From the NCBI GenBank assembly GCA_018907035.1, contig JACCIC010000296.1:186001-250000 (forward strand): a stretch of DNA of 64,000 bases, in the 5' to 3' direction. The translations under genes were made by a program, and so were the position numbers. The DNA is from Sycobia sp. Sy_11 (Eukaryota > Arthropoda > Insecta > Hymenoptera > Epichrysomallidae). Below are positions 10,010 through 24,199 of this stretch, one piece after another (positions within the stretch are counted from its first letter, which is position 1; every line of letters starts with the position of its first letter). The notes beneath the pieces were generated by a model, which was not told the DNA's origin, did no database searches, and saw only the letters and a list, made by a program, of their open reading frames with translations.

Positions 10010-10478
10010 AAAATGGGTAAAAAAAGAAATAGTTATGGAATTCTTGATAAAAAACCGAACAGGAAGTTACGGAAAATTAATAATGAATAATTTATTTGAT
10101 TAAGCAAATTAAATTTCTGCAATTATTTAAAATCATTTAAAAAACATTTGGTAGTTATAGTACTAGATATAAGTGTTATTATATTTTATAATTAATAAAG
10201 ATTTTATAATTAATTAAATAGTTTTAAAAGCGCTTATTGTATTGTCTTAGCTTTAGAATACAGTTTTTATTATTTCTTTTACAGATCAATCGAGATAAAT
10301 GTTAATTTAATGTTATGTTGTGTCTGTCCATCTTATAAATACCTGAAATTTTATATTTATGTTGATAAATTATAGTGAGTATTTTATATTATGTTGAAGT
10401 GTTTCTTAATGCATGTTATTAGTCACTAATCATAGTTTTTATTTATCTTAATACTAAATAATATAACATATTCAATTA
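10010..10478. other. AT-rich sequence after the THAP transposase
   Basis: Contains AATAAAG near 10195, a possible poly(A) signal for the transposase. I saw no terminal inverted repeat and no gene. The TA at 10477-10478 is the left target site of the mariner. Confidence 0.5.
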
Positions 10479-11701
10479 TCAGGTATGTAAATAAGTCTTT
10501 CCCGTTTTTTTTCAAATTTTGAGCCTTTATTGTGAAAAAATGGTTACAAATGAATTATTGAAAGTATTGGCCATCGCTAGCTACAACTTTTTCCCATCTT
10601 TCTGGCAACATACGAATCCCGTTGCGAAAAAATTCGACCGGTTTGGCCTCTATCCAGTCATCCACCCATTTTTTGGCTTCCTCGTAGGAATGGAAGTGCT
10701 GGTCAGCCAGGCCATGCGTCATCGATCTGAAGAGATGGTAATCAGACGGAGCAACGTCTGGACTATACGGCGGGTGGGGTAGGACTTCCCATTTGAGCGT
10801 TTCTAAGTATGTTTTCACCGGCGGTGCAACATGTGGGCGAGCATTGTCATGTTGCAAAATAACTTTGTCGTGCCTGTCGGAGTATTGTGGCCGTTTTTCT
10901 CGCAGTGCGCGGCTCAAACGCATCAATTGTCGTCGATAGACCTCGCCCGTGATTCTTTCATTCGGTTTCAGAAGCTCATAGTAAACCACACCTAGCTGGT
11001 CCCACCATATACAGAGCATGAGCTTGGCGCCATGAATATTTGGCTTGGCCGTCGATGATGATGCATGGCCGGGTAGTCCCCATGCTTTTCTTCGCTTCGG
11101 ATTATCGTAACGTATCCACTTTTCATCGCCAGTCACGATACGATGCAGAAAACCCTTCAGTTCGTACGGCACCCAATTTCCTTGCTTTTGGATCATTCCC
11201 ATGACTTTCAAACGCTTGGAAATGGTTGTTCGGTCAACTCCCAATGCTTCAGCAAGTTCTTCTTGCGTTTGACAAGAATCTTCATCAAGCAAAGTCGCCA
11301 ATTCTCGATCTTCAAAGATTTGCGGCCGCCCGGAACGCTCCTTGTCTTCCACGTCGAAATCACCGCTTTTGAAGCGTCGAAACCATCCGCGAATACTTGA
11401 ATCATCGACACAACCTTCTCCATAAGCCTCCTGAAGCAATCGATGCGTCTCGGCAGCAGATTTCTTCAAATTGAACCAATAAAGTGAAACTTCCCGCAAA
11501 TGACGTCGACTCGGCTCAAATTTCGACATTTTCACGATATCAAAAATTTATGATGCGAAAAAATTTTAACTAATGTGTTAGTATGGAATTGTTGACATAT
11601 GAATAAGCTTTGATTATGACATATGTAACCATTGAATACTCGCACAGTATTGGTGGCGCCATCTCTTACAAAAAACGGGAAAGACTTATTCATACTCCTA
11701 A
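10479..11701 (-). mobile_element. Complete mariner transposon, copy 1
   Basis: The left end TCAGGTATGTAAATAAGTC and the right end (read on minus) TTAGGAGTATGAATAAGTC are imperfect inverted repeats sharing AATAAGTCTTTCCCGTTTTT. TA dinucleotides flank both ends (10477-10478, 11702-11703), the mariner target duplication. The 1223-bp element is nearly identical to 40947-42238 apart from a 63-bp deletion, a 3-bp difference and poly-T length, indicating recent spread. Confidence 0.95.
10555..11535 (-). CDS. Mariner transposase with internal 21-residue deletion
   Basis: The 326-residue open frame starts at ATG 11535, just inside the right inverted repeat. The N-terminal half holds two helix-turn-helix regions (about residues 10-55 and 85-115). 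WVPYEL matches the mariner WVPHEL motif. The catalytic aspartates are in VTGDEKW, LQHDNARPH and YSPDVAPSDYHLF; the last two are spaced as in the DD34D mariner class. Compared with copy 2, 63 bp encoding 21 residues between WVPYELK and GFLHRIV are missing, with CTT repeated at the breakpoints. The deletion keeps the frame, so the ORF is open but lacks a conserved linker normally present in mariner transposases and may be inactive. Confidence 0.9.
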   Translation of the reverse strand: MKMSKFEPSRRHLREVSLYWFNLKKSAAETHRLLQEAYGEGCVDDSSIRGWFRRFKSGDFDVEDKERSGRPQIFEDRELATLLDEDSCQTQEELAEALGVDRTTISKRLKVMGMIQKQGNWVPYELKGFLHRIVTGDEKWIRYDNPKRRKAWGLPGHASSSTAKPNIHGAKLMLCIWWDQLGVVYYELLKPNERITGEVYRRQLMRLSRALREKRPQYSDRHDKVILQHDNARPHVAPPVKTYLETLKWEVLPHPPYSPDVAPSDYHLFRSMTHGLADQHFHSYEEAKKWVDDWIEAKPVEFFRNGIRMLPERWEKVVASDGQYFQ

Positions 11702-11703
11702 TA

Positions 11704-13398
11704 ATTAAATATGTAAACGTAATATTTACAACTCATTTAATCATTTTTTCAACAAAAAATACATATTAAACATGAAATACTTTATGTTATTAAAGAATAA
11801 ATAACATGTACACTACTTTGTAAAAAATTCTAATAATGTTAATATTTTCAATATTTTAAGCTATTATTGATAAGACTTATTGTTTTTTTCACATATGCAC
11901 CATCCTATTTATCCTTTCCCTTTCCTGATGAGATATAACTGCCGCCTTCCCGACTGGCTCTCATCGTGTAATATAAATTTGCATTGTCATCTTTACGATC
12001 CTCACTATTATTGTTGATAATACTTGCAAATTTATTTTAGCTAAGAGCAGTTCTTATCCTTATTAAAATTTACTCCCACATTAAATACTTTTTATTTCTT
12101 TAAATATTATATCAAATTAGATTTTAGATTATTTAAGAGACCGCTGCCTTTTTAAACATTTATTTTATAATAACATATACTTTCTACGAATGTTATTGAT
12201 ACAATTAGAAATTCAATAATTATTGAAATTTTTAATCAAATTTTCATTAAAAAAATTATGATTTTCCATACTTTTTTTGTAAAATACTAAAAGTTGAATA
12301 AAATATTTTGATAAAAGTTTTAAATCACATCAAAATACATATTTTTCGATCTATATAATTCTCAAGAAAAATTAAATTAAAAGTAACATCCAACCTCGTA
12401 ACGTAAACCATCATTTCTATGTTTTGATCTATGAAAATTAAAAATATGCCAAGGACTACTGTAAAATTTGTAATCAACATGAAAAAATCTATAGGTATAA
12501 AACTTTTTTGCAATTTCGGTTAGGGGACTAATAATCGAAAATACGGGCGCTCGCTTATTTAAACACCTTTTATATTATAAATTATTCTAATGAAATTAAT
12601 TAATCTTTTTCGAATGAAATGAATGCTTACGCAAATGGCCCATTCTAAAGAAACCAAGCCGGAACCCTTGATTTTTGCTTTTCTACACAAATAACATTTG
12701 TAAATTCATTATAATATCTAATATAATTATTAATATTAATTCATGTACAAAAAGTTCATGTTTTATTTATTAAAAAAGTTAATGTAATTAAATTACAGTT
12801 ACTGAATTATTTGTCTAATATATTTGTATATAGAACGACTATTTATTAGTACTTAAATGATGTTTTATAAGTAATCTTAAACATTTTTTTAAGTTTCATA
12901 ACGATTATTATTGATTACATATGAAATAATTTTTGCCAACGTTTTCGAGAAATTTATTTTTATTATCATAGGAATAAAATTATTTTTTTATAACAATAAA
13001 AAATACTTAAATTATATAGTACAATTTTTATATAGATTAGTGAATAATCAAATTTCGATATAACTATCTTAACGAATAACAACAATTATTTGTTTTTCCG
13101 TATTTACATACCATGGCAATTTTTACATATATTACATAATAGGATCAATTAATAAATAATGTTGGCAATAATGTAATTCTTAGTAAACATTATCAACGGC
13201 GTTCTCAACACACACTATAGTTAATGGAACTGTGACAAAGTTTGTGTAAACCTGTGTAAATTACATATGAATAGCGACTCGAGAGTCTGATTAAATCCAA
13301 TAATACATTTCTTCACAACAATGCAAAAAAAAATATATGTAACTTAATATGAATAAATCATCGAATTTTGTTCCTTATGAATGTACTTTAATTGATCA

Positions 13399-13403
<5 letters not shown>
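11704..13403. other. AT-rich sequence without recognisable gene
   Basis: About 1.7 kb, mostly A/T. A stretch at 12057-12165 sharing CTTATTAAAATTTACTCCC with 16603-16675 suggests a small dispersed repeat. Nothing else is assigned. Confidence 0.6.
12057..12165 (+). repeat. Short dispersed repeat, copy 1
   Basis: Shares TTAAAATTTACTCCCACATT and, further on, ATTTAAGA..CGCTG with 16603-16675 in the same orientation. Family unknown. Confidence 0.45.

Positions 13404-13466
<63 letters not shown>
13404..13466. repeat. (TA)n microsatellite
   Basis: About 62 bases of pure TA. Confidence 0.95.
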
Positions 13467-15393
<1,927 letters not shown>

Positions 15394-15544
15394 TGAAAAA
15401 TAGCAAAATCTTATCATTCATATATTGTGAACATGTAAGCTATACCGTTTCTACAGCATCTTTTATTGAATTGTTGGTTTCATTAATGATTTTTATTTAT
15501 TATGACAACTATGAAGCATGTAAAAAAGCATCACATTGTGAAAA

Positions 15545-15830
15545 AAATATTTAAACACGAATTGCGTATAGTTCTTTCTAAATTTATTACGAACCGATGC
15601 TAGTCAATAGTTACCAATATTTTTATGTATAATCTGTAGCATAGTGGAAAATGTGTTAGCTTATGAAATACAAGGTTGGAGGTTCGATTCCGATTGGTTG
15701 AATGCTTTTTTTTTCAAGTGCAATAAAATTATTATTTATAATGTACATGGATAACTAATAATAATATATGTAATAATGTAATCCCGTATATGTAATATAT
15801 ATAAATATAATATGCATAATGCAACATTAC
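15545..15830 (+). repeat. tRNA-derived SINE-like repeat, family S2, copy 2
   Basis: TAGCATAGTGGAAAATG is an A-box-like element and GGTTCGATTCC, about 50 bases on, is a good pol III B box. They are followed by TTGGTTGAATG, a T-run and an AT-rich tail, all shared with 3370-3720. The spacing fits a tRNA-derived head, but the whole cannot fold as a clean tRNA, so I do not call a tRNA gene. Confidence 0.6.
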
Positions 15831-16146
15831 TTCTCCCCGATGAATTGAAAGCCATTTACAATCTTCAATAAATATTAAATTAATAGATGAGAATAAAAAG
15901 TGAAGAATTATTTAGACTATTGAAATTGAAAATTTTAATTTAATTATTACGTCGCTAAAAATTGTCATATTTATGGCTTCAGAATAGCTTTTTATGATGA
16001 TTCCATAAAATGCTAAAAAGATGTTGGAAAAAGTGTTTCATCATATCTTGAAATGAATATACTTTATAAAATTGACTTATTTTACATGTCAGATGAATTA
16101 CAATAAATCTAAATAAAATATTTGTATTTATTGTAATTAATATACA

Positions 16147-16202
<56 letters not shown>

Positions 16203-17243
16203 TATAGATGCAGTATAAAAAACAGAAAAGTATTATCTGATATAATGATCACTAACCATCTACTTATCATTTTATTTAATAGTCTATTGATAATGATTTA
16301 TTCACATTGAAAAAGAACTTTCGTTGTGAATATTAAAATAATTCAAATAAATTTAAATAGTTCTAGATGCAAGAGAAAAATAATAATAATGTATATAAAT
16401 AAAATAATAAAAATACATAATTACTTCGCACAACCTCAAAATAACAACTTTTGGATGAATTTTAGATGTGTGATGTAAAGTATCGTGTAAACTACCGAAG
16501 AAATTAATTATTTCCCTCTTGAGACTTACCTCTTTCGCTTTGCAGGAGTCCGATATGTCTCACAAGGTAAATAATCAATTTCCAGACTAGGAATAAAATT
16601 TACTCCTTATTAAAATTTACTCCCACATTAATTTAAGAACATTTTTATTTAAGACAACGCTGTATCTTTTATATACATATTAAAGACAACACGTATACAT
16701 TCATTCTAACGAGTGTGTTGGACACACTGCTCCATACATACACGTGACATGAATTCATACGAGTGCTGAAAAAAACTAGTGACTGCCCTGTAACCTTTTC
16801 TGCTTTTACGCAAGAACGACGGATCATATGCTGATGCAGGCTGATGTGCGCTGTATAATGATAATAATGATGTGTTGTAGACATAGTGCTACCATCTGAC
16901 GGACTTCTTGGTACTACGATTTTTTGTTACCTATTAGCCTATAGGCTTTGCGCTTCTATAACCGTCTATCTTCGTTGGTATAAGTAATTATATATAAATT
17001 TAGTTGTCAATTATCGTTTATTAATTATTTATTGTAACTTATTCGTCTGTTTCAGAACCTTAGAAATAGAAGAGTTCACCAAGATTTATTGAATAACTCT
17101 ATTATTATTTTTATTAAGAAAATATACTGTGTTCTTGTATAATTATTTTCCTGATCCCCCGTCCGATTCTGAAATACTTCCTCCCCTCTCAAACTACCCT
17201 GGGAAAATACCGCGTATGCTATCCCGAGGGGGACAAGAACGTT

Positions 17244-17248
<5 letters not shown>
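15831..17248. other. AT-rich sequence with (TA)n and a possible microexon
   Basis: Contains a (TA)n tract at 16149-16198, the microexon-like segment at 16546-16566, and a second copy of a short dispersed repeat at 16603-16675. No gene is recognised. Confidence 0.5.
16546..16566 (+). other. Microexon-like segment (21 nt)
   Basis: A pyrimidine-rich stretch ending CTCTTTCGCTTTGCAG is followed by 21 bases and then AAG|GTAAATAAT. The 21 bases are open in frame (ESDMSHK). Acceptor and donor are both good, but such pairs occur by chance in a window this long, and there is no flanking exon I can name. Confidence 0.2.

Positions 17249-17294
<46 letters not shown>
17249..17294. repeat. (TA)n microsatellite
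   Basis: Pure TA, preceded by GAACGTTACATTT. It directly abuts the 60-bp repeat array. Confidence 0.95.
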
Positions 17295-17296
<2 letters not shown>

Positions 17297-17592
17297 AATA
17301 CGGCTTCTACGGGGAAATATTGTATTTTTGTGTACGGACAGTGGAATACGATATTCCGATGCTTCAGAACGTATTCTACGGTGAGTATTGTAGTAACTGG
17401 TAGGAAACGATGACCAGGTATGTAGGGACGGCTTCTGCGGGGAGTTCCGTGTTTGGACCGTAGAATACGATGTCCACGTGTCTCGAGGCATTTTCTACGG
17501 GGCGTGACATGTTCAAACGGTGGAAGACGATGTCCAAGTATGACAGAACGACTTCTATGGAGAGATTCGTATTTGATAATTTGAACACCCGA
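17295..17592 (+). repeat. Diverged 60-bp tandem repeat, plus orientation
   Basis: Related segments centred on CTTCTACGGGGA start at 17301, 17371, 17431, 17491 and 17551; the last four are exactly 60 bases apart. GAATACGATGTCCACGTG and similar follow at the same phase. Related units lie in reverse orientation on the other side of the BEL element (26800-26940). Confidence 0.75.
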
Positions 17593-17730
17593 CTCCCAGT
17601 AGAAGTGTGCCAGGATACTTTGACATCATTTTCTAGCTCCTTTACACAAAAATCTCTATAGCAGTCATCCTGAGAGATATTTTATCTTCCAAACATGATA
17701 CTCTTTGTAGAAATCGTCTCGAAACACTTG

Positions 17731-18152
17731 TGTTCACGCTGCTCTAATTTTATTATATACATAATATTGTTTTGCTTGTAATTGTATTTTATTATATACA
17801 TAGAACGTTTCTTGTAATTGTATAGATAAGATAGTAAACAAGTTCAAACTTGCATCACCTAATGATCGTTAAGATGTAGGGTCCTGTTGGATCCGAGGCT
17901 ATCCCGTAACTTGTTTTGCGGACAAATCAGGTAGCTAGTAACGCATGGATGAAACGTTGTTTCACCGCGAACTCCTATAAATTAGAATCTCACCCTTACT
18001 TGTTTTTTCTACATTAATCGTTTTTTTTATACACATCATTTTAAATCTTTGATCCATATTAATTGTAATTATTATTGAATAAATATTATATAAGTGTTTT
18101 GAAAATTGAACTTTAAAACAGTGTCTCATAATTTATCCGAGCTTACACAACA
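17731..18152 (+). repeat. 5' LTR of BEL element
   Basis: Starts TGTTCACGC and ends ACAACA. It aligns with 26188-26707 over shared blocks such as CGTTAAGATGTAGGGTCCTG and CGCGAACTCCTATAAATTAG. It carries AATAAAT about 60 bases before the end. Right after it comes TTATGGTTCTTCGAGCCGG, which resembles the segment that follows 5' LTRs of BEL elements. Confidence 0.85.
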
Positions 18153-18794
18153 TTATGGTTCTTCGAGCCGGATCGAGAAAGTGACAGTGTTTAAAAAGAA
18201 AAATTAATGTAGTACGTAATTAATGAATATTTATTTCAAGCACTTGAGATATTTATAAGTGCACATGCAGAAAAAGTTTGGAATATATAAGAGAATGATA
18301 ATTTGAACTTGGTGAATAAAGGGCATAATAACAGTGGTCTTTAATATAAAATTACTGATTATTATATTACGCTTAATAAAATTACGAATAGTTGAAAAAT
18401 TTTTTTTATTATTGGAAATAAAATACTAACAGGACTGGAGTATATTATTCAACATTAAGTGATAAGTTTTTGGAAATCGACAAGGAAAAATCTTGTATGG
18501 TAAACCCGTGAATCGGAATTCTAGGCATAAGGAAATTAGTGAAGATTGGATATGATAGTGCTTTAATAGCAAGGGGCGAAAGGAACTCTGATATATAAAC
18601 ATCTGGCGAGTCCCCACAAATAATTCCTTTTTTCTTCTATTATTATACTTATTTAAAATTCTACAAAATGAATCAACTAAGGTCTAAAGCGAGCGATAAT
18701 TAAGCGCGCATGAACTCGTTTTAAAACTCAAAATTGGGTACATATTCGACATATATATCCCAAAATTGGGTACATATTCGACATATATATCCCA

Positions 18795-19990
18795 AAATTG
18801 GGTACATATTCGATTGAAGATGACATTTTAATTTGGGAAGTACGCGTAGTAAAGTTCGAAGTACTTTTTGAGCAATTTAAAGAAATACACTCTGAAATAG
18901 AGATTTTATTAGACGGTAATGAATCTTCACTTGTACTTGAAGACAAGGAGCGTGATAAATGTGAAAGTAATTTTTTCCGTCTTATTACTAGATCTAAAAA
19001 CATAATTAATAATACAATTTCATACGCACCAAGATATAATGGGCATGAAACATCATTACATCCGCCGAAAATTACTCTTATGAAATTTAATCATATGATA
19101 ATTGGTTAAAATTTCGAGATACCATTGAATCTCTCATTCACAACGAGACAACCTTATCAAATATAACATAAATTCCATTATCTCAATTATTCGTAGATAG
19201 GGGATGCATCTCGCGTAATAGAGACACTTGGTTATCTGATACTAACTACAGAGTTGCTTGGAACGCCTTAAAAACGATATGAAGATGCAAATTCTTTAAT
19301 TTATCATCATTTTCACGCACTTGTTCAAGCACATCCTATATATACGTCGTCGCTTTCAAAACTGTGGTAATGAATTGTTAAGGTAAATATCATATTCTCG
19401 CCTTAAAATCATTCGGTGAAAACACGGATAGCTGGGTAATTTTAGTGATATATTTATTATCTACGTAATTAGATTCTTTCACAAAGCATGAATGGGAGAA
19501 ATACTGAACAGAAGTAAACAATAAAATCGATTTAAAGAACATGTTAATATTTTATTGAAAATCATTGTGAGTATTTAAATAATTTAAGAGCTTATAATTT
19601 ATCTATCAGCACAAATAAATCTAGCACAGGACATAAATCGAATTCTGCTCATGTAAAAGATTCATATGTAAAATCACTTTTTACCACTGGAAAGGCGTGC
19701 CCTGTCCATAAGGAATCACATTCGATATACTTTTGTAACGCGTTTAAAAATTTCAGTCTACCTGATCGTTTACAAAGAGTTAAGGATTTAAATTTTTGTC
19801 TCAATAGTTTAGCATACGGCCAACATAATATATTTCCTGTTCATCATGCAAAATATGTTCAAGAAAACATAAAACTTTGCTACATTTAGATACGCGTAAT
19901 ACATTCAACAGAGCTGCGACTCAGCTAGAAAAATCTTTAGCCTCTCAGATGGACGATATTTCAGCGTCTTATCGTCATCGGGATTAACTA
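18795..19990 (+). pseudogene. BEL gag remnant
   Basis: A first open piece (18798-19109) gives VLFEQFKEIHSEIEILLD and ends with PPKITLMKF, matching the segment before the capsid-like domain of BEL Gag. Broken frames then give SLIHNNETLSN (about 19113) and YRVAWNAL (about 19250), and a cysteine/histidine-rich portion near 19700-19890 (CPVHKES then HKTLLHL) matches the zinc knuckles. Stops and frameshifts occur throughout. Confidence 0.7.
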
Positions 19991-20149
19991 ATAAAACTGC
20001 AGTATATTCTGCTAAGACTACCGTTAATCATAAATCTCATGCATTATTTGGAATGGCTTTGGTCTTTCTTTTAGATAAATGGGCCAATGAGTTCAAAAAA
20101 ATTCCATTTTTTAAGGAAAGTTTCTGCAGACGTTTAAAATGAAATATTT

Positions 20150-21450
20150 CAAGGATCGGATTGACCATTTCAGGTATTGAGAAAGGTGGAAGTGTTGTAA
20201 ATCCTCAGTATACAGTAGTCTTAAAGTCTAGAATCAATCATTTCAAGACTATGTGAACGTGTTTAATGTTGAATACAATTTCCGAAGAAATGCCTAATAT
20301 AAAAATTGATGCTAAGGACTTGCAGATAAATAAGGGGATTGAACTTGCCGATCTAGCGTTCCATTGTAGCTGAGGAATTGACTTGTATATTGGGACTGGT
20401 TTATTTTTTGATTTATTATGCAGCGGTCAATTTATATTAGGGCAAGGGAAGCCACTTCTGCAAAAAACGCAATTAGGATGGATTGTAGCTGGTCCAATTA
20501 GTCAATCTGCAAATATTATGTGTAATTTTGTAAGTCAAGAAAAAATAAGTAACCAAATCGAAAAATTTTGATAAATTGAAAACTGCTTTGTATAAAGAGA
20601 ATGCACCGAAACATTCAAAGCTGATTTTTGTGAAAATCATTTTAAAAAAAATACTCGAATTGACAGTGACGGTAGATTTGTCGTTAGCATACCTTTCAAG
20701 GAGCAAGTAAATAATATTGACAATTCCTTTGAAATGGCACAAAAAGGATTTTATATGTTATAGAAAAAATTTGAAAAAATGACGGAGTTAAAGAAAGAAT
20801 ACGTGAAATTTATGAATGAGTACAAAGATATGGAGCATATAATTAAAATTGCAAAGGACGAAATTATTATTAGTATTAAAACTCGAACTTATTATTTTCC
20901 GCATTAAGCCTTATTTAAGGAAGATAGCACAACAACAAAACTTCGGGTTGTTTTTGACGGCTCTGCGAAAAAGTAAAATAGGCTTATCTTTAAATGATGT
21001 GTAATATTCGGGCCAAACCGTTCAACAAGATTTTTTTTCAACACTGATTAGATTTCGATACCATTCTATTATTATATATTATATTTTATCAGTAGATGTA
21101 ACAAAAATGTATCGGCAAATCGGCATAAATTGTAAAAGAACAGGATTTTCAGCCAATTCTCTATCGATCAGATCCAACGAAGCCTTGAAAACATTATAGA
21201 TTAGCGACAGTTACTTACGAAACAGCTTCTGCTTCGTATCTCGCAACGCGATGTTTGCATGAAATTGGTGAACATGCTGCTAAAGATTGTCCGATCGCGA
21301 GCAAAATAATTAAAACAGATTGTTATAACAACGATCTTTTGACTGGCACAAATAATATCCACGAAGCAATTAATTGAAAGAAGGACTTAGAAAAAATTCT
21401 CGCAAACAAAGGATTTGAATTGCGAAAATGGGTATAAAATAATGCACACA
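20150..21450 (+). pseudogene. BEL protease and reverse transcriptase remnant
   Basis: ISGIEKGGSVV (20164) and, after breaks, IGTGLFFDLLCSG with LQKTQLGWIVAG (20390-20500) match the protease-to-RT region of BEL Pol. About 20600-21060 retains pieces equivalent to the RT N-terminal part, including LRVVFDGSA-like and SLNDV-like segments in shifting frames. About 21090-21420 continues with further RT fragments. No frame stays open beyond about 60 codons. Confidence 0.65.
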
Positions 21451-21719
21451 TTTTTGACTTGGACTGCTTTTTTTAGAGTGCTTTTTTTTTAGAAATGTGA
21501 AGTTTTTAGGCCTTCTACTCCCCTTCTGCTTTACCCAGAGCTAAGAACGTGGACGTAGAGAATAATGTAGCTCCTTTTTTCATTTTTTTTTATTTTTTAT
21601 ATTTTCCTACTTTTTTTATACATTTTTTCATTTTTTATACATTTTTCCATTTTGGCAGAAGTCTATTTTGTATTTTTTTCACATTGCTCTTCTAAGATCT
21701 TTATGAATCTATCGATAAC

Positions 21720-22210
21720 ATCTGACTTTATGATGTTCTTTTATTTTTTATAATTTTTTCTAACTTGATCAAGGTAAGACTTCTTTGTTATGATAAGTTT
21801 CGAAACATGGATCTATACATAGAACAACTTGACAGATTTTACATTCATAAGTGCTTCGATGTCTGGTTTTCTTCATAAACAGCAATTGTCTTCTTTCTTT
21901 TTTCCTTGATCAATTTTCTTAAGAAAGTGTTTCCCAATATGTCGAGAGTCATTCAACTCACATGAATAACGCAAGTTATCAGAATTTATCCCCAGTAAGC
22001 CTCTGACCACTTCTAAATGAAAATCAGATAAGAAATCTCTTTGTTAGTGGTACTTTTCATTTTATGTAATGCATAGATCTTACCAGAACATAGCCACGTA
22101 GCGGTCGAAAGTGGAATTAGCCTCTCTTCCACATCGGTGGTTGCCTGTATGCAGGAGTTCTATAAGTGACTTACGTCACTTGTATTATTTCTTCTCGAAT
22201 AAATTCCTAG
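21720..22210 (-). pseudogene. piggyBac-like transposase fragment
   Basis: On minus the fragment encodes FHLEVVRGLLG, then RHIGKHFLKKI, then in a shifted frame a cysteine-rich tail: YECKICQVVLCIDPCFETYH. This matches the C-terminal region of piggyBac transposases, whose zinc-finger-like tail has CxxC and CxDPCF. The catalytic core is absent. It lies inside the BEL interior, so it inserted there or was carried with flanking sequence. Frameshifts near 21920 and stops show it is dead. Confidence 0.7.
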
Positions 22211-22735
22211 TTATAATTGTACGATCTAAATTATGATGATATATACGGTTCTAGCAAAAAGTATGTCTGTAATTTTACTGGCCAACTACTTTCACGATAA
22301 TAGATTCAGAAATTTATCTGAATAATGATATTGACAGAAATGCGATTGGTTGAATAAGAAAATTCGGTGTCAAGCGGTTTCAAAATCTAAAAACCAATTT
22401 TAAATATTTCGCTGGGTATATTCTCAAACTGATCTTGGAGAAATATTCATCTCTCTTTTTATTTGAGGTCAAAATAATGTAAAATCCGATCTGAGTGACT
22501 CCAAAAATATAAAGATATATCTTTTGCAATGATTCAAATCATATTGCTAAGTTTAACCTTCAAATAACCTTCATTGACCTTGACTCTGAAGTGATAAGGT
22601 CAAACCAACTTCAGATACGAACTTAGCGCATCAATTTACTTAATGATAAAGAGGTATCCGAGCAATATGTTTTTGAGTCGATATATCAGCTTTCCGACTC
22701 TTGAACGGTTAAAACCAATTGAGAGCTAGAACGTC
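22211..22735. other. Sequence inside BEL without assigned coding
   Basis: Lies between the piggyBac fragment and the next BEL piece. Contains CTTCATTGACCTTGACTC and other unplaced sequence that may be another small insertion. No frame is recognised. Confidence 0.4.
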
Positions 22736-22737
22736 AC

Positions 22738-23012
22738 AAAAAGATCAATTCTCTCTATTACGTTTCAAATTTTCGATCCTCTAGGATTAGTCGGCCCTGT
22801 AATAATTAAATCGAAATTAATTTTACAAAAAATGTGGCAACTGCATATTGATTTGGATTAATCCGTACCATAATCTCTTCATACTGACTGGAAACAATTT
22901 GTCTGTCAACTGCGAGTGATAAATAATATAATATTCCAACGTCATGCAGTCTGTGAGAATTCCGGTGAGATTGAATATTATGGGTTTTGTGATGCCTCTG
23001 AAAGGACGTATG
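22738..23012 (+). pseudogene. BEL RT/RNase H boundary remnant
   Basis: FDPLGLVGPVIIKSKLI (22773) and, later, EYYGFCDASERTYET (about 22970) match the conserved segments just after the RT and at the RNase H start of BEL Pol (HGFCDAS). The frame is broken and ends in a (TA)n tract at 23021-23050, where the PLE begins. Confidence 0.8.
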
Positions 23013-23017
23013 AAACA

Positions 23018-23053
<36 letters not shown>

Positions 23054-23078
23054 CTCCCATTGAAAAAAAAAAAAAAAC

Positions 23079-23649
23079 AATGGGGTCGCCCTTGTCACCG
23101 GTTATAGCTAATTTAGTTATGGAAAAGTTGGAAAGTATAGCCTTGTCAAAATTGCTTTTTGAACCAATGATATTTAAGAAATATGTTGATGATATCTTTA
23201 CAATTGTTCCGGAAGTTTTTGTGGATGAAATGGTCAATGTTTTCAATTCTGTACATGACAGAATTAAATTTACAAGGGAGGTTAAAGTTAATAGTCAGTT
23301 AAGTTTTCTGGACATTAATGTCATTAGATGTAGTAATAATAAGGTGAAACTTAATTGGTACAGAAAGCCTACTTGGTCAGGTAGGTTTTTAGATTTTAAT
23401 TCACACCACCAATTCGGAAACAAAATTGGAGCATTAAAGGGTGTCATTGACAGAGCAATTACATTGTCACATATAGATTTTAGACAAAATAATTTACAGA
23501 TAATAAGAGAAACTTTCATTAATAATGGTTATCCAATTCAATTTATTAATAGATTAATTGCTGAGAGATTGTTTGACATTTATAATGACGAAAATAGACA
23601 TAGTGCAGGAATTGATGTTAACGGAGGCAAAATTATTGTCTTGCCATAG
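23079..23649 (+). pseudogene. Penelope-type reverse transcriptase, C-terminal part
   Basis: Opens at MGSPLSPVIANLVME, the conserved Penelope RT segment, followed by FKKYVDDIFTIV with the catalytic YVDD (about 23180) and SFLDINVIR. The thumb and linker continue to KIIVLP, where the frame stops at 23647-23649. The next segment (VIGLSERIKRNF) is in another frame, so a frameshift separates RT from the endonuclease. The RT copies RNA at the target site; the 5' truncation removes the N-terminal palm and fingers, so this copy is dead. Confidence 0.9.
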
Positions 23650-24098
23650 TTATAGGATTGTCTGAAAGAATAAAAAGAAATTTTCGGAAATATAACATTC
23701 AAATTTTCTTTAAAAATAGCAACAATTTGAGTAGATTGTTTAATAATTGCAAAGATAAGGATGATTTATGCTTAAAATCAGGAGTTGTTTACAATATTAA
23801 TTGCATGGATTGTGATAAATACTATATTGGACAAACAGGTAGATATTTAAAAAAGAGAATTTATGAACATAAATATAGTTTACGTAGCTCACACATTACT
23901 TCCGGTTTAAAAGAGCATTGTTTAAAGTTTTTACATTCTTTTGATTTTGTGAATGTGGATATTTTGGAACATGGTATTAATAATAAGTATAAACGGGAGA
24001 GTCTTGAAAGTATTCACATTTCCAGGAATCGAAATAATGTGATTTTAATGTTAGAGTCTAGTAGATTGGACAGTTTTTATCATTCCTTATTAAATTGA
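23650..24098 (+). pseudogene. GIY-YIG endonuclease domain of Penelope element
   Basis: The frame reads GLSERIKRNFRKYNI, then VVYNINCMDCDKYYIGQTGRYLKKRIYEHK. In the PLE GIY-YIG domain the first motif is degenerate and YIG is clear, followed by the conserved Arg (KKR) and His (YEHK), with ESLESIHI providing the later Glu. CxxC before YYIG is typical of canonical PLEs. The enzyme nicks the target DNA for primed reverse transcription. About 146 residues are open, ending at 24098. It was one polypeptide with the preceding RT before the frameshift. Confidence 0.9.
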
Positions 24099-24199
24099 TT
24101 GGTTTTGGACAATTTGTGTAGAGGGGGAATTTATATTTAATTTACTAAATTTGATGGTGGGGATGGGTATATATAGATTAGAATATAAGGTTTAGTTTA

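Noticed and set aside
10519..10782. Plus-strand frame inside mariner copy 1 (and its twin at 40990)
   Set aside because: Antisense shadow of the transposase gene; it recurs in both copies only because the elements are nearly identical.
15640..15705. Genuine tRNA gene
   Set aside because: A and B box-like motifs are present, but the flanks do not form an acceptor stem and the same sequence recurs with a SINE-like tail at 3370-3720.
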